A stretch of 64,000 bases of DNA from Polyangiaceae bacterium (GTDB taxonomy: Bacteria > Myxococcota_A > Polyangia > Polyangiales > Polyangiaceae), in assembly GCA_020633205.1 (NCBI GenBank), contig JACKEB010000021.1:62001-126000 (forward strand), in the 5' to 3' direction. Below the pieces are notes generated by a model. That model was not told the DNA's origin and made no database searches. It saw nothing but the letters and a program-made list of their open reading frames with translations. Positions 8,547 through 17,127 of the stretch are shown piece after piece (within the stretch, counting starts at the first letter, position 1; every line of letters begins with the position of its first letter). The position numbers and the translations under genes are program-made.

Positions 8547-8735
8547 GTCTTGGCGATGATGCCACGCTTTTCAGGCATGCGGGGGGAGGAACCAAAGCGA
8601 GCCGAGCGGCCGCGTCGAGATGAATGCATGTGGCTAAGTGCTTCACTAAGCTGGGTGCTCGTGTCTGGATCCCCGAAGTGCTTTTCGACGTGCCCTGGAA
8701 GCCAAAGCGCGGATCGCGGCATAAGGTTCGGTGAC

Positions 8736-10868
8736 GTGGAGCGTTGGCTGGGGATCTCGTGGGTGTTGCTCGGGCTGCTGCCGATTGCCGGTTGCGGCAA
8801 CGACTCCGTGGCGAGTCCCTTCACGCGGGATGCTGGTAGCGACGCCGCCGATTCCGGCGGGGACGCGGACGCAGACGGTGACGCCGGGGAGGACCCCGAC
8901 CTAGGGGGCCCCTGCATTGACGATGGACAGTGCGACGACGCCGTCCCGTGCACCCTGGATCGTTGCGACTCGTCCCTTGGCCGCTGCCGCAACACCCCGG
9001 ACGACTCTCAGTGCCTGGACGCGGTGTATTGCGACGGACTGGAGGTCTGCGACCGACAGCTGGGGTGCATGGAGGGGGAACCCGTCAGCTGCTCTGACAA
9101 GGACACTTGCACCATCGATGCCTGCGACGAGGCCACACTGACGTGTTCCCACGTCCCACGTGACGCCGACTCAGACGGGGATCCGGATCAGAACTGCGGA
9201 GGCAAGGACTGCAACGACACGGATCCCGGAGTCGCGGGAACCCTCCCGGAGATCTGCGGCAACGGCCTCGATGACAACTGCAATGGTGACGTGGACGAGG
9301 CGGCGTGTGAGCGGGTCGAGAACGACGACTGTGGGGACGCCCAGGACATGCTCATGTCCGGGACCTACGCGTTCAGTACCGCGGGCGCCGCGCGGGATCA
9401 CTCCGCCTCGTGTACCCGTGTGGAAACGGTTGACGTGGTAGGTGCGATCGTCGTGCCCGGTACCGAGCCTCTCGACGTCGATGTCATTGGTAGGAGCCTG
9501 AGCCCGCTGGAGCTAGCGATTGCTGGTCAGTGCGGGGACGCCAGCTCGGAGCTCGGCTGCGATGCGTCCGTGCCAACGCAGACGGGCGAGAGCGTGAGCC
9601 GTTTGTGGCTGCGCTCGTTGGCCCCCGGAGCCTACCCCCTGTACATCTTCGCGCCGAGCGCCGCCTCCCAGGAGGTGAGCCTCAATTTCCGCCCGGCCTC
9701 TAGCGCGCCAACGAACGAGACCTGCGGCAGTGCGCTGGATGTTGCCCTTGGGGCCCACGTCGTCGCTCAAGTGGTGGGTGTCGCGCAAGACCTCGAGACC
9801 CGCTGCAACGTCGCCGTGGGCGAGCTGGTTTATCACTTCGCCCTCAGTGAGACCCGAGACGTCCGAGTCTTCGCGACCAGCGTCGACGGGGTGGGGCAGC
9901 CCTCGCTCTCGCTGCGTGACGCGGGCTGTTTGGGCTACGGCGCCGAGCTGACTTGCCAGACATCACCTGCGGTGTCCCTGTTCGCGCGGGCACTGCCCGC
10001 TGGAGATTATTTCCTTGCGGTATCGGCGACCGCGCCGACAGAGGTCGACTTCGTGATCGAAGATTCGCCTCCCAGCGCAGCCCCGGCCGATGAGGACTGC
10101 AGCTCGCCCTTGAGTTTGACCCCGGGAGTGCCCCAGGCGCTCGACTTCACCGATCACGTGGACGATGTCAGCCTCAGCTGTCTGAACGCCGCCGTGGATG
10201 CGGTGTATGGGCTCAGCCTGGCTCAAGCGAGTGACTTGCTGCTGGTTCAGCGCTTGTCCGACGGAGACACCGGAGCCGTCGGGCTAACTAACGAGAACGG
10301 GGGGATGTGCGGTGCTGAGCTAGTCTGTCAGCGCTCAGACGTCTCGCCGCTCAGGCTGCGCAAGCACGGCGTGCCAGCAGGCAGCTTCAAGGTGGTCGCC
10401 GAGAGCGCGACCGCGGCGCCGTCGGAGATCACCGCCTTCGCCAGGCCCGCCAGTCCGACGACGCTGGTGTCGTTCGCGGACACCTGCGCCCAGGCGATTC
10501 AGATCCCCGCGGAAGGTGGTTTCTTCCAGGGAAACACCGCGAACGCGAGCGCCGACTACGACGCGGGCTGCGACTACGGCGTGCAGCCGCCTGGAGGTGC
10601 GCCAGAGCAAATGCTGAAGCTGACGCTCTCTGCGAAGAAGCGCGTGATCTTCGACATGCAGGGCAGCGGTTACGCGACGCTGCTCAACGTGCGCAAGGGA
10701 CCGGGGTGCCCCGGCACGGAGCTGCCGCAGGCCTGCTCCGTGGGCTACGCCGAGGGACGTTCCTACCTCGACCTGACCCTCGACGCCGGAGAGTACTTCG
10801 TGCAGATCGACGGTTACAATCGCGCGTCTGGGACGTGGTTCCTGGACGTCTTCGTCAGCCAGCCATGA
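8736..10868 (+). CDS. Large lipoprotein with MopE-type metal-binding motif
   Basis: 710 residues from a GTG at 8736, the codon that puts a clean signal peptide before the lipobox (LPIAGC, Cys20); the open frame extends further upstream without support. After an Asp/Ala/Gly linker come Cys-rich segments (CIDDGQCDDAVPCTLDRCD). A MopE-type motif follows: DADSDGDPDQNCGG and then CGNGLDDNCNGDVDE, a signature common in myxobacterial secreted proteins and tied to metal binding in MopE. The rest is a series of similar beta-rich units of about 110 residues (for example GAYPLYIFA, GDYFLAVSA, GSFKVVAES and GEYFVQIDG ending each), resembling PPC-like sandwiches. It is probably surface-exposed. The stop overlaps the next ATG. 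Confidence 0.83.
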   Translation: MERWLGISWVLLGLLPIAGCGNDSVASPFTRDAGSDAADSGGDADADGDAGEDPDLGGPCIDDGQCDDAVPCTLDRCDSSLGRCRNTPDDSQCLDAVYCDGLEVCDRQLGCMEGEPVSCSDKDTCTIDACDEATLTCSHVPRDADSDGDPDQNCGGKDCNDTDPGVAGTLPEICGNGLDDNCNGDVDEAACERVENDDCGDAQDMLMSGTYAFSTAGAARDHSASCTRVETVDVVGAIVVPGTEPLDVDVIGRSLSPLELAIAGQCGDASSELGCDASVPTQTGESVSRLWLRSLAPGAYPLYIFAPSAASQEVSLNFRPASSAPTNETCGSALDVALGAHVVAQVVGVAQDLETRCNVAVGELVYHFALSETRDVRVFATSVDGVGQPSLSLRDAGCLGYGAELTCQTSPAVSLFARALPAGDYFLAVSATAPTEVDFVIEDSPPSAAPADEDCSSPLSLTPGVPQALDFTDHVDDVSLSCLNAAVDAVYGLSLAQASDLLLVQRLSDGDTGAVGLTNENGGMCGAELVCQRSDVSPLRLRKHGVPAGSFKVVAESATAAPSEITAFARPASPTTLVSFADTCAQAIQIPAEGGFFQGNTANASADYDAGCDYGVQPPGGAPEQMLKLTLSAKKRVIFDMQGSGYATLLNVRKGPGCPGTELPQACSVGYAEGRSYLDLTLDAGEYFVQIDGYNRASGTWFLDVFVSQP

Positions 10869-11470
10869 GCGGCCTCTCCCGCAGGCGCTGGCTCGGCGCC
10901 GCAACCGCACTTGCTACGGCGAGTTGGTGGCGTCCGGCTCACGCTGCCCGCGAACTGACAACGGCTGAACGCGCTCAGCTAGCCGCTGGCGCTCAGGTGC
11001 GGAGGCGGGTGGACTTCCAGAATCGGTCGGGGGACTACGTGGGGGGCCTCTCGTACCAGCGCATCGCGAGTCCCCCACGACGCGTCGTGGAGCGCTTGCA
11101 ACACGTCGCTGCGGTGCGCGCGGTGCTACCTCGAGTGATCTCCGCCCGTCGCCTGCCAGCGCCTGCCGATCAGCACCGCTTCGAGTTGGTGCAAGGCACG
11201 AGCCTCTACTCCGCCCGCTACAGCGTGATTGCCCTGCGACCAAAGCCCCAAGCGACCGAGGTGCGCTTCTGGCTCGATCCGCGCGAGGAACACGAGATAG
11301 ACGATGTTTGGGGCTTCTTTCGAGCTCAGCCTTTTCAGGGCGGCAGCATGATCTCGGTTGGCGTGGCCCTGAACCTCGGCGAAGGCATCATCCGCTGGCT
11401 ATTCGAGGAGCGCATCGTGGACATCATGCTGGACATGCCCCGGCGCATTCGGGACTACGTGGATGCCTAG
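10865..11470 (+). CDS. Tat-signal exported protein, START-like fold possible
   Basis: 201 residues, starting at the ATG that overlaps the stop of the lipoprotein gene (ATGA). The N-terminus MSGLSRRRWLGAATALATA carries a twin-arginine motif and a likely cleavage site after RPAHA, so export by Tat is predicted. The mature part has alternating strands and a C-terminal helix (NLGEGIIRWLFEERIVDIML ... RIRDYVDA), as in START/SRPBCC proteins; that fold call is a guess. Translational coupling suggests it works with the upstream lipoprotein. Confidence 0.75.
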   Translation: MSGLSRRRWLGAATALATASWWRPAHAARELTTAERAQLAAGAQVRRRVDFQNRSGDYVGGLSYQRIASPPRRVVERLQHVAAVRAVLPRVISARRLPAPADQHRFELVQGTSLYSARYSVIALRPKPQATEVRFWLDPREEHEIDDVWGFFRAQPFQGGSMISVGVALNLGEGIIRWLFEERIVDIMLDMPRRIRDYVDA

Positions 11471-11566
11471 CTTCTCCGCTCACCCGCGCGCCTGAGCGGT
11501 AGCCAGGCCTGGCCGGATGACGAGAGCTTTACCTGTGCAGCAAGTCGGCGCTATTGCTTCAGGGAC

Positions 11567-12496
11567 ATGCTCGGGCGTCCCGGAGTGATCATGCTCAACA
11601 CGTATCGCGAAGCGGTGCGTGCGCGGGTACTGCACGGCCTCTTCGCCTTGGCGATCGCGACCGGCGGCTACTCCATCATCGTGGGCGAGTTTGCGTCGCG
11701 CTCGAAAATGCGGGTCGTGAGTGACCTGGGAGCGGCGACCATCTCGATCTACGGCATCGTGGTCGCGGTCGTGCTGGGAGCGAGCTCCCTCTATCGAGAG
11801 CTCGAGCTGAAGACCATCTTCCCGATTCTCACGCGGCCCATCCATCGCTACGAGTACCTCTTCGGTAAGTACATCGGTACCTTGCTCACGGTATTCGTGT
11901 TCGTTGCGGCGAACGCCGGCGGCTTGCTGATCGCCGTGGGCAATATGTCCGGTCGTCCACTGTGGCAGGCGGCGGTGCTCGGTCCCGGCTTGGTGCTCGG
12001 TTTGGGTTTGTACGCATGGCGAGTTCCACGCCATCGCACCTACGTGCCGATCTTCGGGGCGCTGCTGCTCCTGCTCGGGGGCTTCTGGCTGAGCGGCGGC
12101 GCGCCTGATGAGCGCAACGTGATCGCGGGGGGCGCGCTCTTGACCCTGTTCGAGGTGATGATCGTCACCGCGGTCGCCACGCTGTTTGCGGCGTTCTCGT
12201 CGCCGTTCTTGACCGCGGTGTTCACCTTCAGCGTGTTCGTGGTGGGCCGTAGCGCCGACACCCTGGCGAGCATGCCGGAGCGCGTGTTCGGGCCGACGAT
12301 CAAGCGCATTGGCGAAGTGCTCTCCTGGGTGTTTCCGAACTTGATGGTGTACGTCCCGCCCCGTCCGCTGCTCACGGGTGAGTCCGGCGAGCCCATCCTC
12401 GGCTACTTGGGCTCGGCGGGCCTGCAGTCTCTGCTGTGGAGCGTGGGACTGCTCGCCGCGGCAAGTCTGATTTTCCGTCGGCGTGACTTCTTGTGA
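11567..12496 (+). CDS. ABC-2 type transporter permease, orphan
   Basis: 309 residues with about six membrane helices. The N-terminal part (MLNTYREAVRARVLHGLF) and the motif LYRELELKTIFPILTRPIHRYEYLFGKYIG are the typical entry and coupling region of NosY/ABC-2 permeases, which work as dimers with an ATP-binding subunit to move lipids, polymers or drugs. No ATPase gene is adjacent, so the partner must lie elsewhere. The start is the ATG at 11567; internal ATG at 11591 is possible. Confidence 0.88.
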   Translation: MLGRPGVIMLNTYREAVRARVLHGLFALAIATGGYSIIVGEFASRSKMRVVSDLGAATISIYGIVVAVVLGASSLYRELELKTIFPILTRPIHRYEYLFGKYIGTLLTVFVFVAANAGGLLIAVGNMSGRPLWQAAVLGPGLVLGLGLYAWRVPRHRTYVPIFGALLLLLGGFWLSGGAPDERNVIAGGALLTLFEVMIVTAVATLFAAFSSPFLTAVFTFSVFVVGRSADTLASMPERVFGPTIKRIGEVLSWVFPNLMVYVPPRPLLTGESGEPILGYLGSAGLQSLLWSVGLLAAASLIFRRRDFL

Positions 12497-12590
12497 TGGT
12501 CCTGGGAAGTTTTTTGGGGGGGAGGCGCGCTGTGCCTCAACCTAGCTCAAGCAGGTACGTTTCCGAGGGGAACTGCTTTGTGGGGCGTAC

Positions 12591-13217
12591 GTGAAGGCGT
12601 TCTTGCGCACCGCTGCGCTCCTCTTGATGTTGGCAGTGCTCGGCCTTGGGCTCCTGACGTGGCGAGCCGTCAGCGATGGGGAGGCGGCGATGACAGCGAG
12701 CGACGCCGCGTTCAATCAGGGTGATTTGAGGACAGCGCTGGTGCACGCGCGGCGAAGCGCGACATCCTACGCGCCCGGTGCTCCCCACGTTGCGCGTGCC
12801 TACGCTCGCCTTCAGGCGATCGCGATCGGCGCGGAATCGCGCGGCGACTTGGAGATCGCCCAGGAGGCGTGGCGAGCGGTGCGCTCAGCGGCCCTCGAGA
12901 CCCGCGGCCTCACGCAGCCCCACGGCGCGGAGCTCGAGCGGGCCAACCGTGCGCTTGCTCGGCTCGCGACACGGGGGAGCGAGGACCCAGAGCAGAAGCA
13001 GAAGGTGCTGGCGGAGCTCGAGCGCAGCCAGGGGCCGCGGGCGCGCTGGATCCTGGTGCTAGGACTTGGCTTCTTGTTGAGCACACTGGGGCTCGGCTGG
13101 ATTGGAGTGCGTGGGGTGGACGCGCAAGGGGCCATCGTTCGGGGACAGCTCGGGATCGGCGCGGGCTTGGCCCTGGTCGGCGCAGTGTGCTGGACTATCG
13201 CAGTGTGGCTAGCCTGA
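12591..13217 (+). CDS. Membrane protein with helical periplasmic domain, unknown
   Basis: 208 residues from a GTG at 12591. One N-terminal membrane helix (about 7-26) is followed by a helical, Ala/Arg-rich domain of some 110 residues that resembles two or three TPR-like hairpins (NQGDLRTALVHARRSATSY). Two C-terminal membrane helices lie at about 151-170 and 180-205. Similar small membrane proteins often sit in von Willebrand/BatA-type clusters, but no such neighbours occur here. The 3' end overlaps the recombinase start by 13 bases. Confidence 0.72.
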   Translation: MKAFLRTAALLLMLAVLGLGLLTWRAVSDGEAAMTASDAAFNQGDLRTALVHARRSATSYAPGAPHVARAYARLQAIAIGAESRGDLEIAQEAWRAVRSAALETRGLTQPHGAELERANRALARLATRGSEDPEQKQKVLAELERSQGPRARWILVLGLGFLLSTLGLGWIGVRGVDAQGAIVRGQLGIGAGLALVGAVCWTIAVWLA

Positions 13218-14164
13218 CCTTAGAGCGCGCGAGCTCCGCATTCCTGGAGCACCTCGAGCATGAGCGGCACGTCTCGCGCAACACGCTCGCCGCGTATGGT
13301 CGTGACCTACGTCAGCTCTCGACGTTCCTCACGGAGCGTCGCGGCTCAGAGGTTGAGCTCTGCGACGTCGACAAGCTCTCCCTCCGGCTGTGGCTTGGGG
13401 CGCGCTCAAGAGAGGTGGGGCCGAGCACCCTGGCGCGCCAGCTGAGCGCTGTGCGCACGGCTTTTGACTTCTTCGAGCGTCGAGGTCTCTGCAAGAAGAA
13501 TCCAGCGCGCCTGCTCGCGCTGCCCAAGCTCCGTCGGGGACTTCCGAAGTTCCTGGGTGTGGATCCAGCGCAAGAGCTGATGACTACTCCGGAGAGCACC
13601 GACAAGCAGCCAAAGGACGTCGCGCGGGATACCCTGATTCTGGAGCTGCTGTACGGGTCCGGGTTGCGCGTCTCTGAGCTGGTCGGGCTCGACGTGGCGG
13701 ATGTGGTGCTCGACGGCCGCGGCCCCGGAGACGACACCTTGCGGGTTTCCGGTAAGGGGAACAAACAGCGTATCGTTCCGCTCGGAAATAAGGCGCGCGT
13801 GGCTTTGGATCGCTACCTGGAGCTTCGGAGGGACTTCCTTGCGGAGGGCGGGAGCAAGGCTCCCCGTGAGTCCGTTCGGAGTGCGCTGCTCTTGAACCGC
13901 TTCGGTGGTCGGCTCAGCGTGCGCAGCGTGCAAAACATCGTGAAACGCTATGGAGCGCTAGCCACCGGGCGCGCCGACTTGCATCCCCATGCGCTGCGCC
14001 ACACTTGCGCGACGCATATGCTCGAAGGTGGCGCCGACCTGCGCGCGATTCAGGAGTTTTTGGGGCACAGCAGCCTGTCTACGACGCAACGCTACACGCA
14101 TGTTTCCATGGAGAAATTGATTGGCGTGTACGACAGCGCTCACCCACTGAGCAAGAAGCGCTGA
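13205..14164 (+). CDS. Tyrosine recombinase XerC/XerD type
   Basis: 319 residues. It resolves chromosome dimers at dif by strand exchange with its partner Xer protein. The N-terminal SAM-like core-binding domain (FLEHLEHERHVSRNTLAAYGRDL) is followed by the catalytic domain with all active-site residues: R155 (GSGLRVSEL), K184 (SGKGNKQR), H262 and R265 (HPHALRHT), H288 (LGHSSL) and nucleophile Y297 (TQRYTH). The GTG at 13205 was chosen because it gives the typical Xer start; the frame is open far upstream inside the previous gene. XerC and XerD cannot be told apart here. The absence of phage-like neighbours argues for the housekeeping enzyme. Confidence 0.93.
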   Translation: MASLTLERASSAFLEHLEHERHVSRNTLAAYGRDLRQLSTFLTERRGSEVELCDVDKLSLRLWLGARSREVGPSTLARQLSAVRTAFDFFERRGLCKKNPARLLALPKLRRGLPKFLGVDPAQELMTTPESTDKQPKDVARDTLILELLYGSGLRVSELVGLDVADVVLDGRGPGDDTLRVSGKGNKQRIVPLGNKARVALDRYLELRRDFLAEGGSKAPRESVRSALLLNRFGGRLSVRSVQNIVKRYGALATGRADLHPHALRHTCATHMLEGGADLRAIQEFLGHSSLSTTQRYTHVSMEKLIGVYDSAHPLSKKR

Positions 14165-14252
14165 CGCGGCGTCGCACCGACGCGCGCGGCTTGGACGACG
14201 CTCCTCCCCCCCAAAGAAAAGCACCAAGCGAGGGATGGTTGATCCGCGCGAC

Positions 14253-14687
14253 CTAGGGTTTCAGCATGCTCATGCCGAAGCCCAAGATCAGCAGCACGAC
14301 CCAGATCAGGATCGATAACGCGCCGAGCACGATGCCGATGATCGACATCGTGCGGTCCCCGGAGCGGGCGTCCTTCGTGTTGAGCACCACCACACCGCTG
14401 CCGATCGCGGCGAGCCCGAACACCAAACCGAAGAGCCCACAGCAGAAGTTGAGGACCATCGCCAGGATGCCAAAGACCAGGCTCATCACGGCCAGACTGC
14501 TGCCGCTGCCCGCTGTGCCTTCGACGCGTGCTTGCTGGTCTTGGTAGACGTCCGTGGACACACCGGGCGGGAGGTTCAAGCCAAAGCCACCAACCGGCTC
14601 GTTCGGGTCGCGTGCGGGCTGAGCGCCCTGCTGGGGTGGCGCGCCGGGAGGCTTGAATCCGCCGGGATTCTCGGGAGATTGACTCAT
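14253..14687 (-). CDS. DUF4190-like small membrane protein
   Basis: 144 residues. A Pro/Gly/Gln-rich cytoplasmic tail of about 65 residues (FKPPGAPPQQGAQPA) precedes hydrophobic segments SLVFGILAMVLNFCCGLFG, LVFGLAAIGSGVVVL and IIGIVLGALSILIWVVLLI. This arrangement matches small DUF4190-type membrane proteins of unknown function, often found as soluble-tail plus hairpin. It is convergent with the recombinase gene and divergent from the sulfatase-family gene. Confidence 0.8.
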   Translation of the reverse strand: MSQSPENPGGFKPPGAPPQQGAQPARDPNEPVGGFGLNLPPGVSTDVYQDQQARVEGTAGSGSSLAVMSLVFGILAMVLNFCCGLFGLVFGLAAIGSGVVVLNTKDARSGDRTMSIIGIVLGALSILIWVVLLILGFGMSMLKP

Positions 14688-14897
14688 GGAGTGGCGAAGT
14701 GGTGGCGTCGACTGCCTACCCTGAGCCTAACCCGGGAATGCCCGGCGTGGCTGACTTGCTGCAAGCAAACTCGTCTCGGCACGCGGGTTGGATGGCGCCC
14801 TGGACTGCGAATGCCGTGGCCATCAGGCACAAACGACGTCGCGGGGCCGTCACTCAGTTGTCCCCAAGCCCCAAGGCAAGTATGCGGCTGTTCACGT

Positions 14898-17096
14898 ATG
14901 AGCTGGTTTAAGCGAGTCAGCCTGACCTTGCTCGCGGCGGCAGTCGCGGGAGCGCTTGCGGCGTTTGCGGACGCTCGCTACGCGCAGGTTGGGGAACAAC
15001 TCCCGCCGCTCTCCAGCGCGTGGCTCGTCCATTGGGGGTTGATCGCGCCCTTGGCTTTGGCGCTGGGGCTAGCGACCGCCGTTGGCGTCGCGTGGCTGCA
15101 TCCGGAGCAGCTGCCGAACCCCGTAGCCTGGGTCAAGCAGCGCCTCAGCGGCGACGACTCGGGCCGCCTGGGATGGACCATCGGTCTCGGCGCCCTGGGC
15201 GTGTTCGTGTGGACCGTGATCAGCTCGCGTATCGCACTTCGGGGCCTTGTCTCCGGACTCGAACCTCGGGCGAGCGGAGCGGCGGTTGCCCTCGGTTGTT
15301 TGGCGCTCGCCTGGTTGATTGGCGTACTCGTCGTCGCGGGTGGCGAGCGCCTGGGGCGCCTCGAGGCCACCGCGGGTAAGGGCTGGCTGCCAGCGACCGC
15401 TGGTCTCGGTTTGGCGATCGGAGGCTTCGCGTACGCCATCTCGAGCGGCAACACGGGCGGCACGGGTGGGCTGCTCGGAGTCTTTGGCGTGTTCAAGCGG
15501 GAAGAGCTCGACCTCCGGGGGCCTGGGCTCTTGTTGCTGGTCGGAGCGCTGGCGTATCTCTTGCCCCACGTCTTGCGGCGTATCCCCGCGGCAGCAGCTC
15601 TGGGCATCGCTCTGTTGACCTTGGGCCTGACCTGGCGCGCCTCGGGGGCAGCCCTCGATCCGCGACCGTTGAAGCTGTCGATTGAGCGCAACGCGCCCCT
15701 CGGCAAGCTGATGCTCGGGCGCCTGCGCAAGCTGAGCGACGCCGACAAGGATGGCGTCAGCGCGCGTTTTGGCGGCGGCGACTGCAACGACCACGATCCC
15801 GCGATTTTCCCCGGGGCTGACGACGTACCCGGTAACGGCATCGACGAAGACTGCTCCGGTAAGGACGCCGTCGAGGTGGTGCTCGATGAGCCAAAGGTGG
15901 AGGCGCCCAAGGACGCGAAGGCCTTCATTGCGTCGAAGCTGCCCGAGAAGCCCAACGTGCTCCTGATCACCATCGACACGTTGCGCTGGGATCTCGGCTA
16001 CGCTGGCAACCCTCGCAAGCTCTCCGCCAACCTGGACAAGCTCGCTCAGCGCTCGGCGGTCTTCGAGAACGCCTACAGCATGGCGAGCTACACCGGTAAG
16101 AGCGTGGGGCCGCTGCTCATCGGCAAGTACCCGAGCGAGACTCATCGCGGCTGGTCTCACTTCAACCGCTTCACGAAGGAGGACACCTTCGTTGCCGAGC
16201 GCGCGAGCAAGGCCGGCATCCGCACCATCAACGTGCAGGGGCACTGGTATTTCAAGGCCGACACAGGCGTTGGTCGCGGCTTCGACGTCGAGGACACCAG
16301 CGCGGCCCCCAAGGTGCTGCAGATGGAGGGCGACCGCACCGTCAACAGCGACAAGCTGAGCGACGCCGCCATTGCCCAGCTCAAAGATCCGGCAAACAAG
16401 GGGCAGTTCTTCATGTGGGTCCACTACGTGGATCCCCATGCCGAATACGTGAAGCACGACGACTTCGACTTTGGCAAGACCAGCCGGGACCTATACGACG
16501 GCGAGGTGGCGTTCGTGGATCAGCAGGTTGGGCGCCTGCTGGACTTCATCAAGGGCTCGGAGTTCGACAAGAACACGGTGATCATCATCACTGCAGACCA
16601 CGGAGAAGCCTTCGGCGAACATGGCCTCATCCGTCACGGCTTCGAGATCTGGGAGGAGCTCGTGCGGGTTCCGTTGATCGTCCACGTGCCGGGGGTCGAT
16701 GCCGTGCGGATCAAGCAGCCGCGTGGTGGCATCGACGTGGTGCCGACCATCATGCAGGTCCTTGGACTGCCTGCGCCGAGCGGCGAAGGGAACGATTTCA
16801 TCTCCGGTCAGAGTCTGCTGCCTGACGTGATTCAGCCGCCAGGGCACTCACCCCAAAGCCGCATCGTCTTCGTCGATATGCCGGCGGGGCCGAACAACGC
16901 CGAGCGCCAGGCGCTGATCGAAGGTGACCTGAAGTTGATCGTGAGCGGTGGCCGTCCCCTCGGGCTCTACAACCTGAAGGACGACCCGGCGGAGAAGAAA
17001 GACCTCTTGGATGACGCCGAGCTCAAGGAGAAGGAACTCGGCCGCTTCAAGGCGTTCAAAAAGAAGCTTCGGGTCGTCCCGGTTCGACCCCAGTAG
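14898..17096 (+). CDS. Membrane sulfatase-family enzyme with embedded MopE motif
   Basis: 732 residues. Residues 1-250 hold about seven membrane helices. A linker at 279-325 carries DADKDGVSARFGGGDCND and GNGIDEDCSG, a MopE-type motif. The alkaline-phosphatase/sulfatase domain runs from 350: metal-binding D360 (LLITIDTLRWD), a predicted nucleophile region ASYTGKSVGPLL, HYVDPHAEY, and ADHGEAFGEHG. The C/S-x-P-x-R sequence needed for formylglycine is absent; T399 probably takes its place, as in LtaS/EptA-like transferases and many FGly-independent family members. It may therefore transfer or cleave phospho- or sulfo-groups on surface polymers. The ATG at 14898 gives a sensible signal-anchor start; the frame is open for 122 codons upstream without support. 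Confidence 0.88.
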   Translation: MSWFKRVSLTLLAAAVAGALAAFADARYAQVGEQLPPLSSAWLVHWGLIAPLALALGLATAVGVAWLHPEQLPNPVAWVKQRLSGDDSGRLGWTIGLGALGVFVWTVISSRIALRGLVSGLEPRASGAAVALGCLALAWLIGVLVVAGGERLGRLEATAGKGWLPATAGLGLAIGGFAYAISSGNTGGTGGLLGVFGVFKREELDLRGPGLLLLVGALAYLLPHVLRRIPAAAALGIALLTLGLTWRASGAALDPRPLKLSIERNAPLGKLMLGRLRKLSDADKDGVSARFGGGDCNDHDPAIFPGADDVPGNGIDEDCSGKDAVEVVLDEPKVEAPKDAKAFIASKLPEKPNVLLITIDTLRWDLGYAGNPRKLSANLDKLAQRSAVFENAYSMASYTGKSVGPLLIGKYPSETHRGWSHFNRFTKEDTFVAERASKAGIRTINVQGHWYFKADTGVGRGFDVEDTSAAPKVLQMEGDRTVNSDKLSDAAIAQLKDPANKGQFFMWVHYVDPHAEYVKHDDFDFGKTSRDLYDGEVAFVDQQVGRLLDFIKGSEFDKNTVIIITADHGEAFGEHGLIRHGFEIWEELVRVPLIVHVPGVDAVRIKQPRGGIDVVPTIMQVLGLPAPSGEGNDFISGQSLLPDVIQPPGHSPQSRIVFVDMPAGPNNAERQALIEGDLKLIVSGGRPLGLYNLKDDPAEKKDLLDDAELKEKELGRFKAFKKKLRVVPVRPQ

Positions 17097-17127
17097 CGGG
17101 CCGTATTGGCTAGCTCCGTGAGGGCCA

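Noticed and set aside
12869..13204. N-terminal extension of the recombinase frame
   Set aside because: It overlaps the upstream membrane-protein gene almost fully and has no Xer-like sequence before the GTG at 13205.
13205..14164. Tyrosine recombinase as integrase of a mobile element
   Set aside because: No tRNA, phage or conjugation gene is nearby and the sequence fits the chromosomal XerC/D type.
15069..16457. 462-codon open frame on the minus strand
   Set aside because: Antisense to the sulfatase-family gene, which has clear domains.
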